DNA from: Desulfobacteraceae bacterium UBA2174
Lineage (GTDB): Bacteria; Desulfobacterota; Desulfobacteria; Desulfobacterales; UBA2174
Length of the DNA: 64,000 nt
Reading direction: 5' to 3'
Assembly (NCBI GenBank): GCA_002327445.1
Contig: DCWA01000023.1
Coordinates: forward strand, 62,001-126,000
The notes below the pieces were generated by a model. That model ran no database searches. It worked only from the letters and a program-made list of their open reading frames with translations, and was not told the DNA's origin. Position numbers and translations under genes: made by a program. Each line of letters opens with the position of its first letter. Position 1 is the first letter of the stretch. Below are positions 43,273 to 51,427 of the stretch, piece by piece.

Positions 43273-43905
43273 CAGCCTCACCCGGGGCCGCTGACCGTCA
43301 GCCAGTTCCACCAACGCCCCGCGGCCACGCCCCAGGGTGCAGTTGACCACCACGGAATCTCCGAGGGTGACGACGCCCGGATCCTCATGGATATGGCCGC
43401 AGAGCACCAGTTGCGGCCGGCATGCGGCGATGACCCGCCGGACCGCGCGGCACCCGGCGTGAAAACGGCCCCCCGCGCGGTCCAGCACGCCCCGCGGGGG
43501 CGGATGGACCACCAGCACGCTCTGGGGGGTGAGCAGACGGCAGAGGGTTTCCTCGATGATCCGTTCGCTCCAGCCGAGCCGGGAGGCGAACGGAAGCGGC
43601 AGGGTGCCGCCGGCGCCGACAAACGACACTCCCTCCCAGGCCACCGATTTCAAGTGCAGCGAGTGGATGCCGGGATAAGACGCGAAAAGGTCCTCGAGAC
43701 GCCGGGGATCGCTGTTGCCCCGGATCGCCAACACGGGAATGCACAACTGTTGCAACTCTTCCAGCAGGGCCGCGGGGCGGCGGAACCATCGGCACAGGTC
43801 GCCGGCGACGACCAGCGCGTCGACGGCGTGCTCCGCCAGGGTGCCGCGGATCAGCCCCAAACGCTCCGGGCGTCCGTGAATGTCGGCTACGGCAAGGATC
43901 TGCAT
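43267..43905 (-). CDS. Calcineurin-like metallophosphoesterase
   Basis: 212 residues with the metallophosphoesterase metal motifs: AVADIHGRPE (D-x-H), VVAGDLCRWF (GD), IRGNSDPRR (GNxD variant of GNHD), VLVVHPPP (H) and LCGHIHEDPG (GHxH). Related to the YfcE/ICC-like family; the substrate is unknown (a cyclic nucleotide, nucleotide or phosphoester). Start MQILAVADIHG at 43905 is chosen because the family begins right at the first strand; the frame is open to 43959 but without a ribosome site. Cytoplasmic. It stands alone. Confidence 0.88.
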   Translation of the reverse strand: MQILAVADIHGRPERLGLIRGTLAEHAVDALVVAGDLCRWFRRPAALLEELQQLCIPVLAIRGNSDPRRLEDLFASYPGIHSLHLKSVAWEGVSFVGAGGTLPLPFASRLGWSERIIEETLCRLLTPQSVLVVHPPPRGVLDRAGGRFHAGCRAVRRVIAACRPQLVLCGHIHEDPGVVTLGDSVVVNCTLGRGRGALVELADGQRPRVRLL

Positions 43906-44053
43906 CGTTTTTTTCCACCTTGATTTGGACGGGGCAATGTTGTTAGAAATGCCGATCATCCCCCTGAATCATCTGCATGTCGGGCCAGCCGCCACGCGTT
44001 GGCAAAAGTCGACTGACGGGCGTCTTGCAGCGGTTTCCCGGGCCTTTGACGAA

Positions 44054-44077
44054 GCGCCGACGCGGCGCCTTTTCTTT
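44054..44077 (+). terminator. Hairpin with T-tract in the leader of the alpha/beta hydrolase gene
   Basis: GCGCCG-ACG-CGGCGC (44054-44068) followed by CTTTTCTTT, 14 bp before the start codon. It has terminator shape but no gene just upstream on this strand, so it may be an attenuator or chance. Confidence 0.3.
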
Positions 44078-44090
44078 GGTGGAGGCTTTG

Positions 44091-44870
44091 ATGATCGATA
44101 AGAAAATCGATGGAATCGCCTTTTGCGCCGGCCAATGGCCACCGGTTGCGGATCGGCCCACCCTCGTCTTCATTCACGGCAGCGGCGGCTCCAGGGTCCT
44201 GTGGCACCCTCAGGTGGAGGGCCTGGCCGACCGGGTCAACACCGTGGCGGTGGATTTGCCGGGCCACGGCGCCAGCGACGGCAACGGCCGGGACCGCGTG
44301 GAAGACTACGCCCAAGACCTGGCGGACTTCGTCCAGACCGCGGCGCTGCCCCGGCCGGTACCCTGCGGTCTTTCCATCGGCGGGGCCATCGTCTTGCAGT
44401 TGATTCTGGACCGGGCCGAATTGTTTCCGGCCGCCATCCTCTGCTGCACCGGGGCCCGGCTGCGGGTGTTGCCGGCCATTCTGGAAACCATCGTTAACGA
44501 CTACGAGAAGTTTGTCGGCATGCTCGGTGATTACGGCAGCGCCCCGGGCACCGCCCCGGGCCGCCTCGCCCCGATCCTCGACGCCACCCGAGCCTGCGCG
44601 CCGGCGGTGACCCTGGGAGACTTCAGGGCCTGCGACCGGTTCGACGTGATGGCGCGCCTGAGCGAAATCTTCAGGCCGGTGCTGGTGGTGTCGGGGGCCG
44701 AGGACAGGCTCACCCCGCCCAAGTATGCCGATTTCCTTGAAAAAAATATTTTCAATACCCAGCGGGCGCACATCGCCGGCGCCGGCCACTTGCTGCCATT
44801 GGAGCAACCGGCGGCGCTCAACGCGGCTATCGCCGACTTTCTCCACGGCTTGGGGTGGATCAAGGGATGA
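44091..44870 (+). CDS. Alpha/beta-fold hydrolase
   Basis: 259 residues. The fold signals are PTLVFIHGSGGSRVLW (oxyanion-hole HG), VDLPGHGASDG, CGLSIGGAI with the nucleophile serine in GxSxG (near residue 102), VVSGAEDRLTPP (acid residue) and IAGAGHLLPLEQP (His). A complete catalytic triad is thus visible. It is an esterase, lipase or C-C hydrolase; the substrate is unknown. ATG at 44091 follows GGTGGAGG; the frame extends upstream to 43977 without sense. The 224-bp gap after it holds nothing I can support. Confidence 0.9.
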   Translation: MIDKKIDGIAFCAGQWPPVADRPTLVFIHGSGGSRVLWHPQVEGLADRVNTVAVDLPGHGASDGNGRDRVEDYAQDLADFVQTAALPRPVPCGLSIGGAIVLQLILDRAELFPAAILCCTGARLRVLPAILETIVNDYEKFVGMLGDYGSAPGTAPGRLAPILDATRACAPAVTLGDFRACDRFDVMARLSEIFRPVLVVSGAEDRLTPPKYADFLEKNIFNTQRAHIAGAGHLLPLEQPAALNAAIADFLHGLGWIKG

Positions 44871-45094
44871 TGGGTCCATCAGAAGTTCCGAAGGCTCATC
44901 CCGATCGAAGCGGGGGATCTTTACGTAATACGATATATCCAATGATTCTGAATTATTGAAACACATCGTCCCCAGTGTCCCCGACTGCGGGAGGCGCAAC
45001 GGCACGTCACCACGGCAAATGCTTCTTTCGGCCTTTTTGACGGATTGATCAAGGCATAAACGACTCGAACATTCGGCCCATAAGGACATCCCCA

Positions 45095-45856
45095 ATGACC
45101 GGTCCATCCTATGGTTTGAAGGACAAGGTGTTTGTCGTCACCGGCGGCAGCCGTGGCATCGGGCTGGAAATCGCCCGCCGCCTGCTCTCTGAGGGGGCAC
45201 GGGTGGCCATCTGCGGCCGCAAGGCGGAAAACCTCGAAACGGCCGCCGCCGCCCTCGGTCCCTCCGACCGGCTTCTGACCGTGCCGGCCCACATCGGCCG
45301 GCAGCCGGACGTGGACCGCCTGTTTGCCGCCGTCATCGCACGCTACGGGCGCCTGGATGGCCTGGTGAACAACGTGGGGATGAACATCGCCAGCGGCACC
45401 CTGGACGCCGATGCCGACCTGTGGCGCAAGATCATCGATTCCAATCTCACCGGCACCTACCTGTGCGCCCGGACCGCCGGCCGCATCATGCGGGACCAGC
45501 GGGCGGGCAAAATCGTCTCCATCTCCTCCATCGCCGCCCGCCGGGCCGCACCGTTGATGGGTATCTACGGCGTGGCCAAGGCCGGCATCGAGATGATGAC
45601 CCGGGTACTGGCCCAGGAGCTGGCGCCGTTCAATGTCCAGGTCAACGCCGTGTCCCCGGGGATGGTGCGCACCGGGTTCAGCCAACCCTTCTGGGAAAAC
45701 GCCGAGATTTACCAGCGGATCGTGGCCGGCATTCCCCTGGGCCGCATCGCCGAGCCCTCGGACGTGGCCCACGCGGTGCTGTTTCTCTGCTCGGCGGGCG
45801 CCGATTTCATCACTGGGCAGACCCTGTGCGTGGATGGCGGGGCCAGCGCCGTCTGA
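45095..45856 (+). CDS. Short-chain dehydrogenase/reductase, FabG-like
   Basis: A 253-residue classical SDR: TGGSRGIGLEIARRL (NAD(P)-binding), NNVG (a variant of NNAG), catalytic ISSIAARR and YGVAK (Tyr and Lys), and SPGMVRTGF. The C-terminus ends TGQTLCVDGGASAV as in 3-oxoacyl reductases. It would reduce or oxidise a 3-hydroxyacyl or other secondary alcohol. The arginine after the Gly motif (GGSR) fits NADPH or NADH alike. Lone start ATG with AAGGACATCCCC before it. It is followed 51 bp later by the SpoT-like HD gene; a shared role is not evident. Confidence 0.9.
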   Translation: MTGPSYGLKDKVFVVTGGSRGIGLEIARRLLSEGARVAICGRKAENLETAAAALGPSDRLLTVPAHIGRQPDVDRLFAAVIARYGRLDGLVNNVGMNIASGTLDADADLWRKIIDSNLTGTYLCARTAGRIMRDQRAGKIVSISSIAARRAAPLMGIYGVAKAGIEMMTRVLAQELAPFNVQVNAVSPGMVRTGFSQPFWENAEIYQRIVAGIPLGRIAEPSDVAHAVLFLCSAGADFITGQTLCVDGGASAV

Positions 45857-45907
45857 AAACGGTGGCGCGTTGGCGGGCGACGTTGAAACGCCCGGTTCGG
45901 AGGCGGC

Positions 45908-47074
45908 ATGCCATTCGAGAATCTCACGGAATTTCTGAAGCTTTCCTCGGCGCTGAACTACAACCTGTCCGCCGCCTCGGTCAACCGCTACAATGTGCTG
46001 ATGTTCATCATCGCCGGAAAGCGCCTTTCCGACAACGATATCCGCGACCGGGAGCACAAGGCGGTGGTCATGGAGGCCCTCTCCTACCTCTTCGAGGCCT
46101 ATCGGGACCGGCGCCGGCGGTTGGGCCCCATGGCCGTCCTCCACCCCCTGCGTACGGCTGCCATCCTGGCACGCTCGCTGGAACGGATCGACGTGATCGA
46201 TCTGCTGGCGGTCCTGTTTCACGACGTGCTCGAGGACATCGAGGCGGTCCAATACACCCCCAACGCCTGGAAAACCCTCGAGGGACGGATGTACGAGCTG
46301 TTCGAGCGCCTGGACCCGGAGGATGAGTGGCGGCTCAACGAGCGCCTTCAGGCCCTGACCCGCTTCGCCTCGGAATCCTACTATCAGTATATCGGCCGCC
46401 TGCTGGAGCGTTCCAAGGCGATCCCGCGCCTGGTGGAAATCAAGATGGCCGACCGGCTCGACAACACGCTGGATCTGCGCATCGAACTGAGCGACCCTTT
46501 TGAAAATTTCAATTTCTTCGAGGGGCTGTTCAACATCCTGTTCATCGCCGGCACCGCCGGTGACGAAATGCTCTCCTCCCCCCGATCCACCGCCCTGATC
46601 AACGATTCGCGCCGCCTCTATCAACTGTTCAAGAACGCCGTCCTGCTGTCGATGATGCGCCGGCAGAAGCGGGACGAGGATACGTCCAGCGCGCAGGTCA
46701 TCTTCAAGGCCATCTGTGAGGCCAGCCTCAAGGAGGCCCAGCGCACCCTGATTCACGTCGCCGGCAGCCTCAAGGACGGCAACCGCCGGACCCGGTTGCG
46801 CGACCTGACGCTGGACGCCATGCAGTACTGCTACGAGGGACGGATCAGCATGGCCACCCGGCCCGATCAGCGGCACATGCTCGACGGCCTCTTCACCACC
46901 TATTTCGCCGCCGACGAACGGACGGTGCGCGCCCAGCGGCTCGATGAGCTATTCGGCAACAAGCCCTTGATGATCCAGGCATCCATCGCCTTCATCGTCA
47001 TCTTCACCTCGTTTCGCACCAACCCGGACTTTTACGTCCGCGGCATCTCCACCGCCGGCGTCCAGCCCGAGTAA
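45908..47074 (+). CDS. HD-domain protein related to RelA/SpoT hydrolases
   Basis: 388 residues. The HD part has HPLRTAAILARSLER (near residue 78), LLAVLFHDVLEDIEA (HD near 104-110) and EIKMADRLDNTLDLR (near 178-189). These match the HPxxVA, HDxxED and KxADRxxN motifs of (p)ppGpp hydrolases. No RelA synthetase domain is seen; the rest (residues 200-388) is helical, with a hydrophobic stretch LMIQASIAFIVIFTSF near 357-372, perhaps a membrane anchor. It could be a free-standing (p)ppGpp or related nucleotide hydrolase, or a regulator. Start ATG with AGGCGGC before it. It starts 51 bp after the SDR gene. Confidence 0.75.
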   Translation: MPFENLTEFLKLSSALNYNLSAASVNRYNVLMFIIAGKRLSDNDIRDREHKAVVMEALSYLFEAYRDRRRRLGPMAVLHPLRTAAILARSLERIDVIDLLAVLFHDVLEDIEAVQYTPNAWKTLEGRMYELFERLDPEDEWRLNERLQALTRFASESYYQYIGRLLERSKAIPRLVEIKMADRLDNTLDLRIELSDPFENFNFFEGLFNILFIAGTAGDEMLSSPRSTALINDSRRLYQLFKNAVLLSMMRRQKRDEDTSSAQVIFKAICEASLKEAQRTLIHVAGSLKDGNRRTRLRDLTLDAMQYCYEGRISMATRPDQRHMLDGLFTTYFAADERTVRAQRLDELFGNKPLMIQASIAFIVIFTSFRTNPDFYVRGISTAGVQPE

Positions 47075-47167
47075 CTCTTTTCAGACGGCCCGCCCGATGT
47101 TGACGATTCGCCAAACCAGACAAACGCTGCCGCCGGATTGATCGATTCCCCGAAGCCGGCCCCTACG

Positions 47168-47338
47168 CTGTCATCCCGAGGAGCATTTTCCCCCCTGTCA
47201 TCCCGAGCAGCGTTTTTCCCCTGTCATCCCGAGGCGCGTTTCCCACCCTGTCATCCCGAGGAGAAATTCCCCCCTGTCATCCCGAGGAGCGTTTTCCCCC
47301 CTGTCATCCCGAGGAGCCACGCGACGAGGGATCTCTTC
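47168..47338. repeat. Six-unit tandem repeat (26-27 bp, TGTCATCCCGAGGAGC type)
   Basis: Units begin with CTGTCATCCCGAG at 47168, 47195, 47221, 47248, 47274 and 47301, spaced 26-27 bp with variable C/T-rich ends. The last runs into CACGCGACGAGGGATCTCTTCG, a dispersed repeat common in many bacterial genomes. It fills most of the 492-bp gap before clpB. It is not a CRISPR array, because the units abut with no unique spacers. Confidence 0.9.
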
Positions 47339-47358
47339 GAGGCGCCACGTTCCTTGAG

Positions 47359-47386
47359 TTGACCCTTCCGGGCCCGTGGTTATATT
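47359..47386 (+). promoter_or_regulatory. Predicted stress promoter of clpB
   Basis: TTGACC (47359-47364), 16-bp spacer, TATATT (47381-47386), inside CTTGAGTTGACC. The core TTGACC-N10-CGTGGTTAT is shared with the hsp20 promoter. It is about 175 bp before the clpB ATG. Confidence 0.6.
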
Positions 47387-47566
47387 CGCAGCACATAAAT
47401 TTAAAATGCGTTTTCGGCAGGTTACACAGATTCCAGGCGCTCGGCGGCTTGCGCCGTGGCGCTTCTGGCGGCCCGCGAATCGGCCCGGATGCGGCGGTTC
47501 GGAGCGTTGAGGGATCGCGGGCGGGAAAATCATCCTGCAAACCGAAAACCCATCAAAGGAGAACCG

Positions 47567-50146
47567 ATGCGTTTCGACAAATTCACCATCAAGTCCCAGG
47601 AACTGATCCGCGACGCCCAGTCGCTCACCGCCCGTTACGGCAACCAACAAATCGAACCCGAGCACCTGCTGGCCGCCATGCTCGAAGACAAGCAGGGCAT
47701 CGCCCGCTCCCTGCTCCGCAAGCTCGGCGCCTCACCCGAGGGGGTGGCCAACGAGATCATCGCCGCCATCGACCGGCTACCCAAGGTCAGCGGCGGTATG
47801 GAGCCCTACATTTCCCCGCGCACCAAGCCGGTCCTCGAGGCGGCCTTCACCGAAGCCGAACAGATGAAGGACGAGTACGTCAGCATCGAGCACGTGCTGC
47901 TGGCCATCGCCGACGAAAAGGGCGGGATGGCCGCCGGCATCCTCGGCCGCTACGGCGTGACGCGGGAGGCGATCCTGAAGGCGCTGCTGGAAATCCGCGG
48001 CACCCAGCGCATCACCGACCCCAACCCCGAGGACAAGTACCAGGCCCTGGAGAAGTTCAGCCGTGACCTCACCGAGCTGGCCCGGCGCGACAAGCTCGAT
48101 CCGGTGATCGGACGCGACGACGAGATCCGGCGCATCGTCCAGGTCCTCTCCCGGCGCACCAAGAACAACCCGGTACTCATCGGCGAGCCCGGGGTAGGCA
48201 AGACGGCCATCGTCGAGGGCCTGGCCCAGCGCATCGTGGCCGGCGACGTGCCCGAATCTCTGAAAAACCGCCGCCTGGTGGCCCTGGACATGGGAGCGCT
48301 CATCGCCGGGGCCAAGTACCGCGGCGAATTCGAAGACCGGCTCAAGGCCGTTCTGAAGGAAGTCGAAGGGGCCGAGGGCGACATCATCATGTTCATCGAC
48401 GAGCTGCACACCCTGGTGGGCGCCGGCAAGGCCGAGGGTGCCATGGATGCCGCCAACCTGCTCAAGCCGGCCCTGGCCCGGGGGACCCTGCGCTGCGTGG
48501 GGGCCACCACCCTGGACGAGTACCGCAAACACATCGAGAAGGACTCGGCCCTGGAGCGGCGCTTCCAGCCCGTGATGGTACGCGAGCCCAGCGTGGAGGA
48601 CACCATCTCGATCCTGCGCGGCCTGAAGGAGAAGTACGAAGTGCACCACGGGGTGCGCATCAAGGATTCGGCCATCGTGGCCGCCGCCACCCTGTCCGAA
48701 CGTTACATCACCGACCGGTTCCTGCCGGACAAGGCCATCGACCTCATCGACGAATGCGCCTCGAAGCTGCGCATCGAGATCGACAGCCTGCCCACCGAGA
48801 TCGACGAGATCCAGCGCCGCATCACCCAGCTGGAGATCGAACGGGAGGCGTTGAAGAAAGAGACCGACCCGGCATCGGCGGAACGGCTGGAAAAACTGGA
48901 GGAAGAACTGGCCCAGCTTGGCGGTGAAGTCAACGCGATGAAGGCCCGCTGGCAGAACGAGAAGGAGACCATCGGCCAAATCCGGGCCATCAAGGAGCAG
49001 CTCGAGCAGCTCGGTCTGGAGGCCCAGAAAGCGGAACGGGAGGGGGATCTGGCCAAGGTGGCCGAGATCCGCTACGGCCGGACCACCGAGCTGAACCGCC
49101 AACTGGAGGCGGCCAAAAACCGGCTCAAGGAGATGCAGCAGGACAGCCAGATGCTCAAGGAGGAGGTGGACAGCGAGGATGTCGCCGAGGTGATCTCCCG
49201 CTGGACCGGCATCCCGGTGGCCAAGATGCTCGAAGGGGAGCGCGAAAAGCTCGTGCACCTGGAAGAGCACCTCGGTCGGCGGGTGGTGGGCCAGGAGGAG
49301 GCCATCACCGCGGTGGCCAACGCCGTGCGCCGGGCCCGCTCCGGCCTCCAGGACCCCAATCGGCCCATCGGCTCGTTCATCTTCATGGGTCCCACCGGGG
49401 TGGGCAAGACCGAGCTGGCCAAGGCCCTGGCCGAGTTCCTCTTTGACACCGAGCAGGCCATGATCCGCATCGATATGAGCGAATACATGGAAAAACACGC
49501 CGTCTCGCGGCTCATCGGGGCCCCGCCGGGCTACGTGGGCTACGACGAGGGCGGCTACCTGACCGAGTCGGTGCGCCGGCGGCCCTACAGCGTGGTGCTT
49601 TTCGACGAGATCGAAAAGGCCCACCCGGACGTGTTCAACGTGCTGCTCCAGATCCTCGACGACGGCCGCATGACTGACGGTCACGGTCGCACGGTGGACT
49701 TCAAGAACACCATCGTGATCATGACGAGCAACGTGGGCAGCCAGTTCATCCAAGAGCTGGGGGCCACCAACCGGGAGGAGATGATCCGGCGCGTCACCGA
49801 GGTGCTGCGGGCCACCTTCAAGCCCGAGTTCCTCAACCGCATCGACGAAACGATCATCTTCCAGAACCTCACCGCGGACCAGATCGGGGCCATCGTAGAC
49901 ATCCAGATTCATCGCCTCGACCAGCGCCTCGGCGAACAGAACCTGGAGCTGATCCTCTCGGGCAGCGCGCGCCGGTTCCTGGCCGAACGCGGCTACGACC
50001 CGGTCTACGGGGCCCGTCCCCTGCGCCGGGCCATCCAGCAGCACATCGAGAACCCGCTGGCCCTGGCCCTGCTGGAAGGCCGGATCATGCCGGGCGCCAA
50101 GATCTCGGCCGAGGTGGAGGACGACCGGATCGTGTTCCGCGGTTGA
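47567..50146 (+). CDS. clpB: ClpB disaggregase
   Basis: An 859-residue Hsp100 AAA+ chaperone that pulls proteins out of aggregates with DnaK. The Clp N-domain (residues 3-145) is followed by AAA-1 (Walker A GEPGVGKT, Walker B IDELHTLVG), the long coiled-coil middle domain (about 410-530) characteristic of ClpB rather than ClpA, and AAA-2 (GPTGVGKTELAK, VVLFDEIEKAHPD). The C-terminal D2 small domain ends with EVEDDRIVFRG. Full length. Start ATG has AAAGGAGAACC. The promoter at 47359-47386 matches that of hsp20. A hairpin at 50178-50223 follows. Confidence 0.97.
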   Translation: MRFDKFTIKSQELIRDAQSLTARYGNQQIEPEHLLAAMLEDKQGIARSLLRKLGASPEGVANEIIAAIDRLPKVSGGMEPYISPRTKPVLEAAFTEAEQMKDEYVSIEHVLLAIADEKGGMAAGILGRYGVTREAILKALLEIRGTQRITDPNPEDKYQALEKFSRDLTELARRDKLDPVIGRDDEIRRIVQVLSRRTKNNPVLIGEPGVGKTAIVEGLAQRIVAGDVPESLKNRRLVALDMGALIAGAKYRGEFEDRLKAVLKEVEGAEGDIIMFIDELHTLVGAGKAEGAMDAANLLKPALARGTLRCVGATTLDEYRKHIEKDSALERRFQPVMVREPSVEDTISILRGLKEKYEVHHGVRIKDSAIVAAATLSERYITDRFLPDKAIDLIDECASKLRIEIDSLPTEIDEIQRRITQLEIEREALKKETDPASAERLEKLEEELAQLGGEVNAMKARWQNEKETIGQIRAIKEQLEQLGLEAQKAEREGDLAKVAEIRYGRTTELNRQLEAAKNRLKEMQQDSQMLKEEVDSEDVAEVISRWTGIPVAKMLEGEREKLVHLEEHLGRRVVGQEEAITAVANAVRRARSGLQDPNRPIGSFIFMGPTGVGKTELAKALAEFLFDTEQAMIRIDMSEYMEKHAVSRLIGAPPGYVGYDEGGYLTESVRRRPYSVVLFDEIEKAHPDVFNVLLQILDDGRMTDGHGRTVDFKNTIVIMTSNVGSQFIQELGATNREEMIRRVTEVLRATFKPEFLNRIDETIIFQNLTADQIGAIVDIQIHRLDQRLGEQNLELILSGSARRFLAERGYDPVYGARPLRRAIQQHIENPLALALLEGRIMPGAKISAEVEDDRIVFRG

Positions 50147-50177
50147 TCTGCGCTGTTCGGTCAACGCGGGCAAATCG

Positions 50178-50223
50178 TTGGTGCCCTTGGCAGGCCGGTT
50201 TTCCGGTCTTCCAAGGGCGCCAA
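50178..50223 (+). terminator. Strong hairpin downstream of clpB
   Basis: TTGGTGCCCTTGG (50178-50190) pairs with CCAAGGGCGCCAA (50211-50223) with one G-T wobble, and an inner CCGG-TTTT-CCGG stem. There is no T-tract after it, so its role as terminator is uncertain. Confidence 0.45.
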
Positions 50224-50231
50224 CACTCTCA

Positions 50232-50840
50232 CGATGTGCGCGATATTGTCCAAGTCGGCGACCTGGAGACCTTCGAGCGTTTTCTGGCGCTTGTGCGCCG
50301 GCCGCAACGGCGCCCTGCTCAACCCGAGCGCCTTGGTGGCCGACTGCGGTATCTCCCATACCACGGATCTCGATTCTGGAAACGAGCTTCCTGATTTTGC
50401 TGCTGCGGCCCCACCATCGCAATTTCAACAAACGCCTGGTCAAATCACCCAAACTCTACTTTTTGGACACCGGGCTGTTGTGCTACTTGCTGCACATCCG
50501 ACGGACCGAAGCACTCCTCCTGCATGCCTCCCGCGGGGCGGTGTTCGAAAGCTTCGTGATTGCCGAACTCTACAAGCGGCGATTGAACCAGGCCGTTGCC
50601 CCCGACCTCTACTTCTGGCGCGATTTCACCGGCCACGAGGTCGACCTGATCTTCGACCAAGGGCCAGCATCGAAGGGCATCGAAATCAAATCCGGCATGA
50701 CCGTTGCCCGCGATTTCTTCGCCCATCTGGATTACTGGCGCCGCCTCCACGATCATCCGCCGCCCGCGGCGCTGATCTACGGCGGTGACCGCATGTTTTT
50801 CCAGCACGATACCGGCGTTTATCCCTGGTGGGCTTTTTGA
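50232..50840 (+). pseudogene. Broken DUF4143 ATPase (C-terminal part only)
   Basis: The fragment aligns with the end of AAA-type ATPases with a DUF4143 domain. In one frame it reads DVRDIVQVGDLETFERFLAL, then in a second frame CAGRNGALLNPSALVADCGIS, then in a third ILETSFLILLLRPHHRNFNK, KSPKLYFLDTGLLCYLLHI and FTGHEVDLIFDQG..EIKSG. At least two frameshifts are needed (near 50292 and 50365), and the N-terminal ATPase part is missing. It begins just after the clpB hairpin. The remaining 3' frame is open to a stop at 50840. Such ATPases are often lineage-specific and lost; some are mobile. Confidence 0.75.
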
Positions 50841-50859
50841 TCGAATGGAACAACCCCTG

Positions 50860-51063
50860 TCAGCGTTTCTTCCCCTTCGGAGGGTCTGGTTTTTCAGGCT
50901 CCGGCGGCGACGGGGCGGCCACCGTAGTGGCCACCGTGTGGTAGACGTTCTGGAAGACCTCGGGAAACGCCGAGGGAGACAACCGCCCGGTTTCGATGAA
51001 TTTGACCACGATTTCCTTGGCGGCCTTGAGGATCTGTTCGTCCATCGATGCCATGACCATCAT
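50860..51063 (-). CDS. Small hypothetical protein with Pro-rich tail
   Basis: 67 residues from MMVMASMDEQIL, with an amphipathic helix (ILKAAKEIVVKFIETGRLSPSAFPEVFQNVYHTV) followed by a Pro/Glu/Lys-rich tail ending PDPPKGKKR. The helix and tail give it the look of a small regulator or adaptor. Several in-frame ATGs exist (51063, 51054, 51045), and the ribosome site (GCGAGGATG) does not decide between them. It is convergent with the DUF4143 pseudogene. The 364-bp gap 51064-51427 holds only the promoter at 51297-51325 and GC-rich sequence with no gene I can support. Confidence 0.55.
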   Translation of the reverse strand: MMVMASMDEQILKAAKEIVVKFIETGRLSPSAFPEVFQNVYHTVATTVAAPSPPEPEKPDPPKGKKR

Positions 51064-51296
51064 CCTCGCCAGCTTGGCAGGCAGCCGCCCCGAATCCGGC
51101 TGCTTGCAGTTTCTTGTCGGCCCCGGAGGCGCGGCGCCGGAATCCGTCCCCGCAGACGGGCCTCGGGAGCGCGGGGACGCAACGGATTTTGCAACGGCGC
51201 AGGTCGAACCCGTTGCGACGGGTCCACGATCCGTATCAGAGTCAGTCGCGAGCCGTCAAGACGGGCTGCCCGGCCTGAAGCGGCCTCCGGGCGCGT

Positions 51297-51325
51297 TTGA
51301 CACGAAAGCATTAATTCTCTATTTA
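51297..51325 (+). promoter_or_regulatory. Predicted sigma70 promoter of the lipoprotein gene
   Basis: TTGACA (51297-51302), 17-bp spacer, TATTTA (51320-51325), in an AT-rich island about 100 bp before the ATG at 51428. A near-consensus match. Confidence 0.65.
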
Positions 51326-51427
51326 TGGTGCCGCTTCCGCGCCGTCGCTGCAGGCCGCCTCCTGCCCGGAACGGTTTGCAGGACGTGCTCATTCCCGGGC
51401 CCTCGTAGGCCATGAAAGGAAATCGCC

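Noticed and set aside
47168..47338. CRISPR array
   Set aside because: Units are contiguous at 26-27 bp and have no unique spacers; no cas gene is present.
47138..47362. Short plus-strand open frame in the tandem repeat before clpB
   Set aside because: Its product is repeated CHPE/VIPRS-type peptides, a known artefact of the TGTCATCCCGAG repeat.
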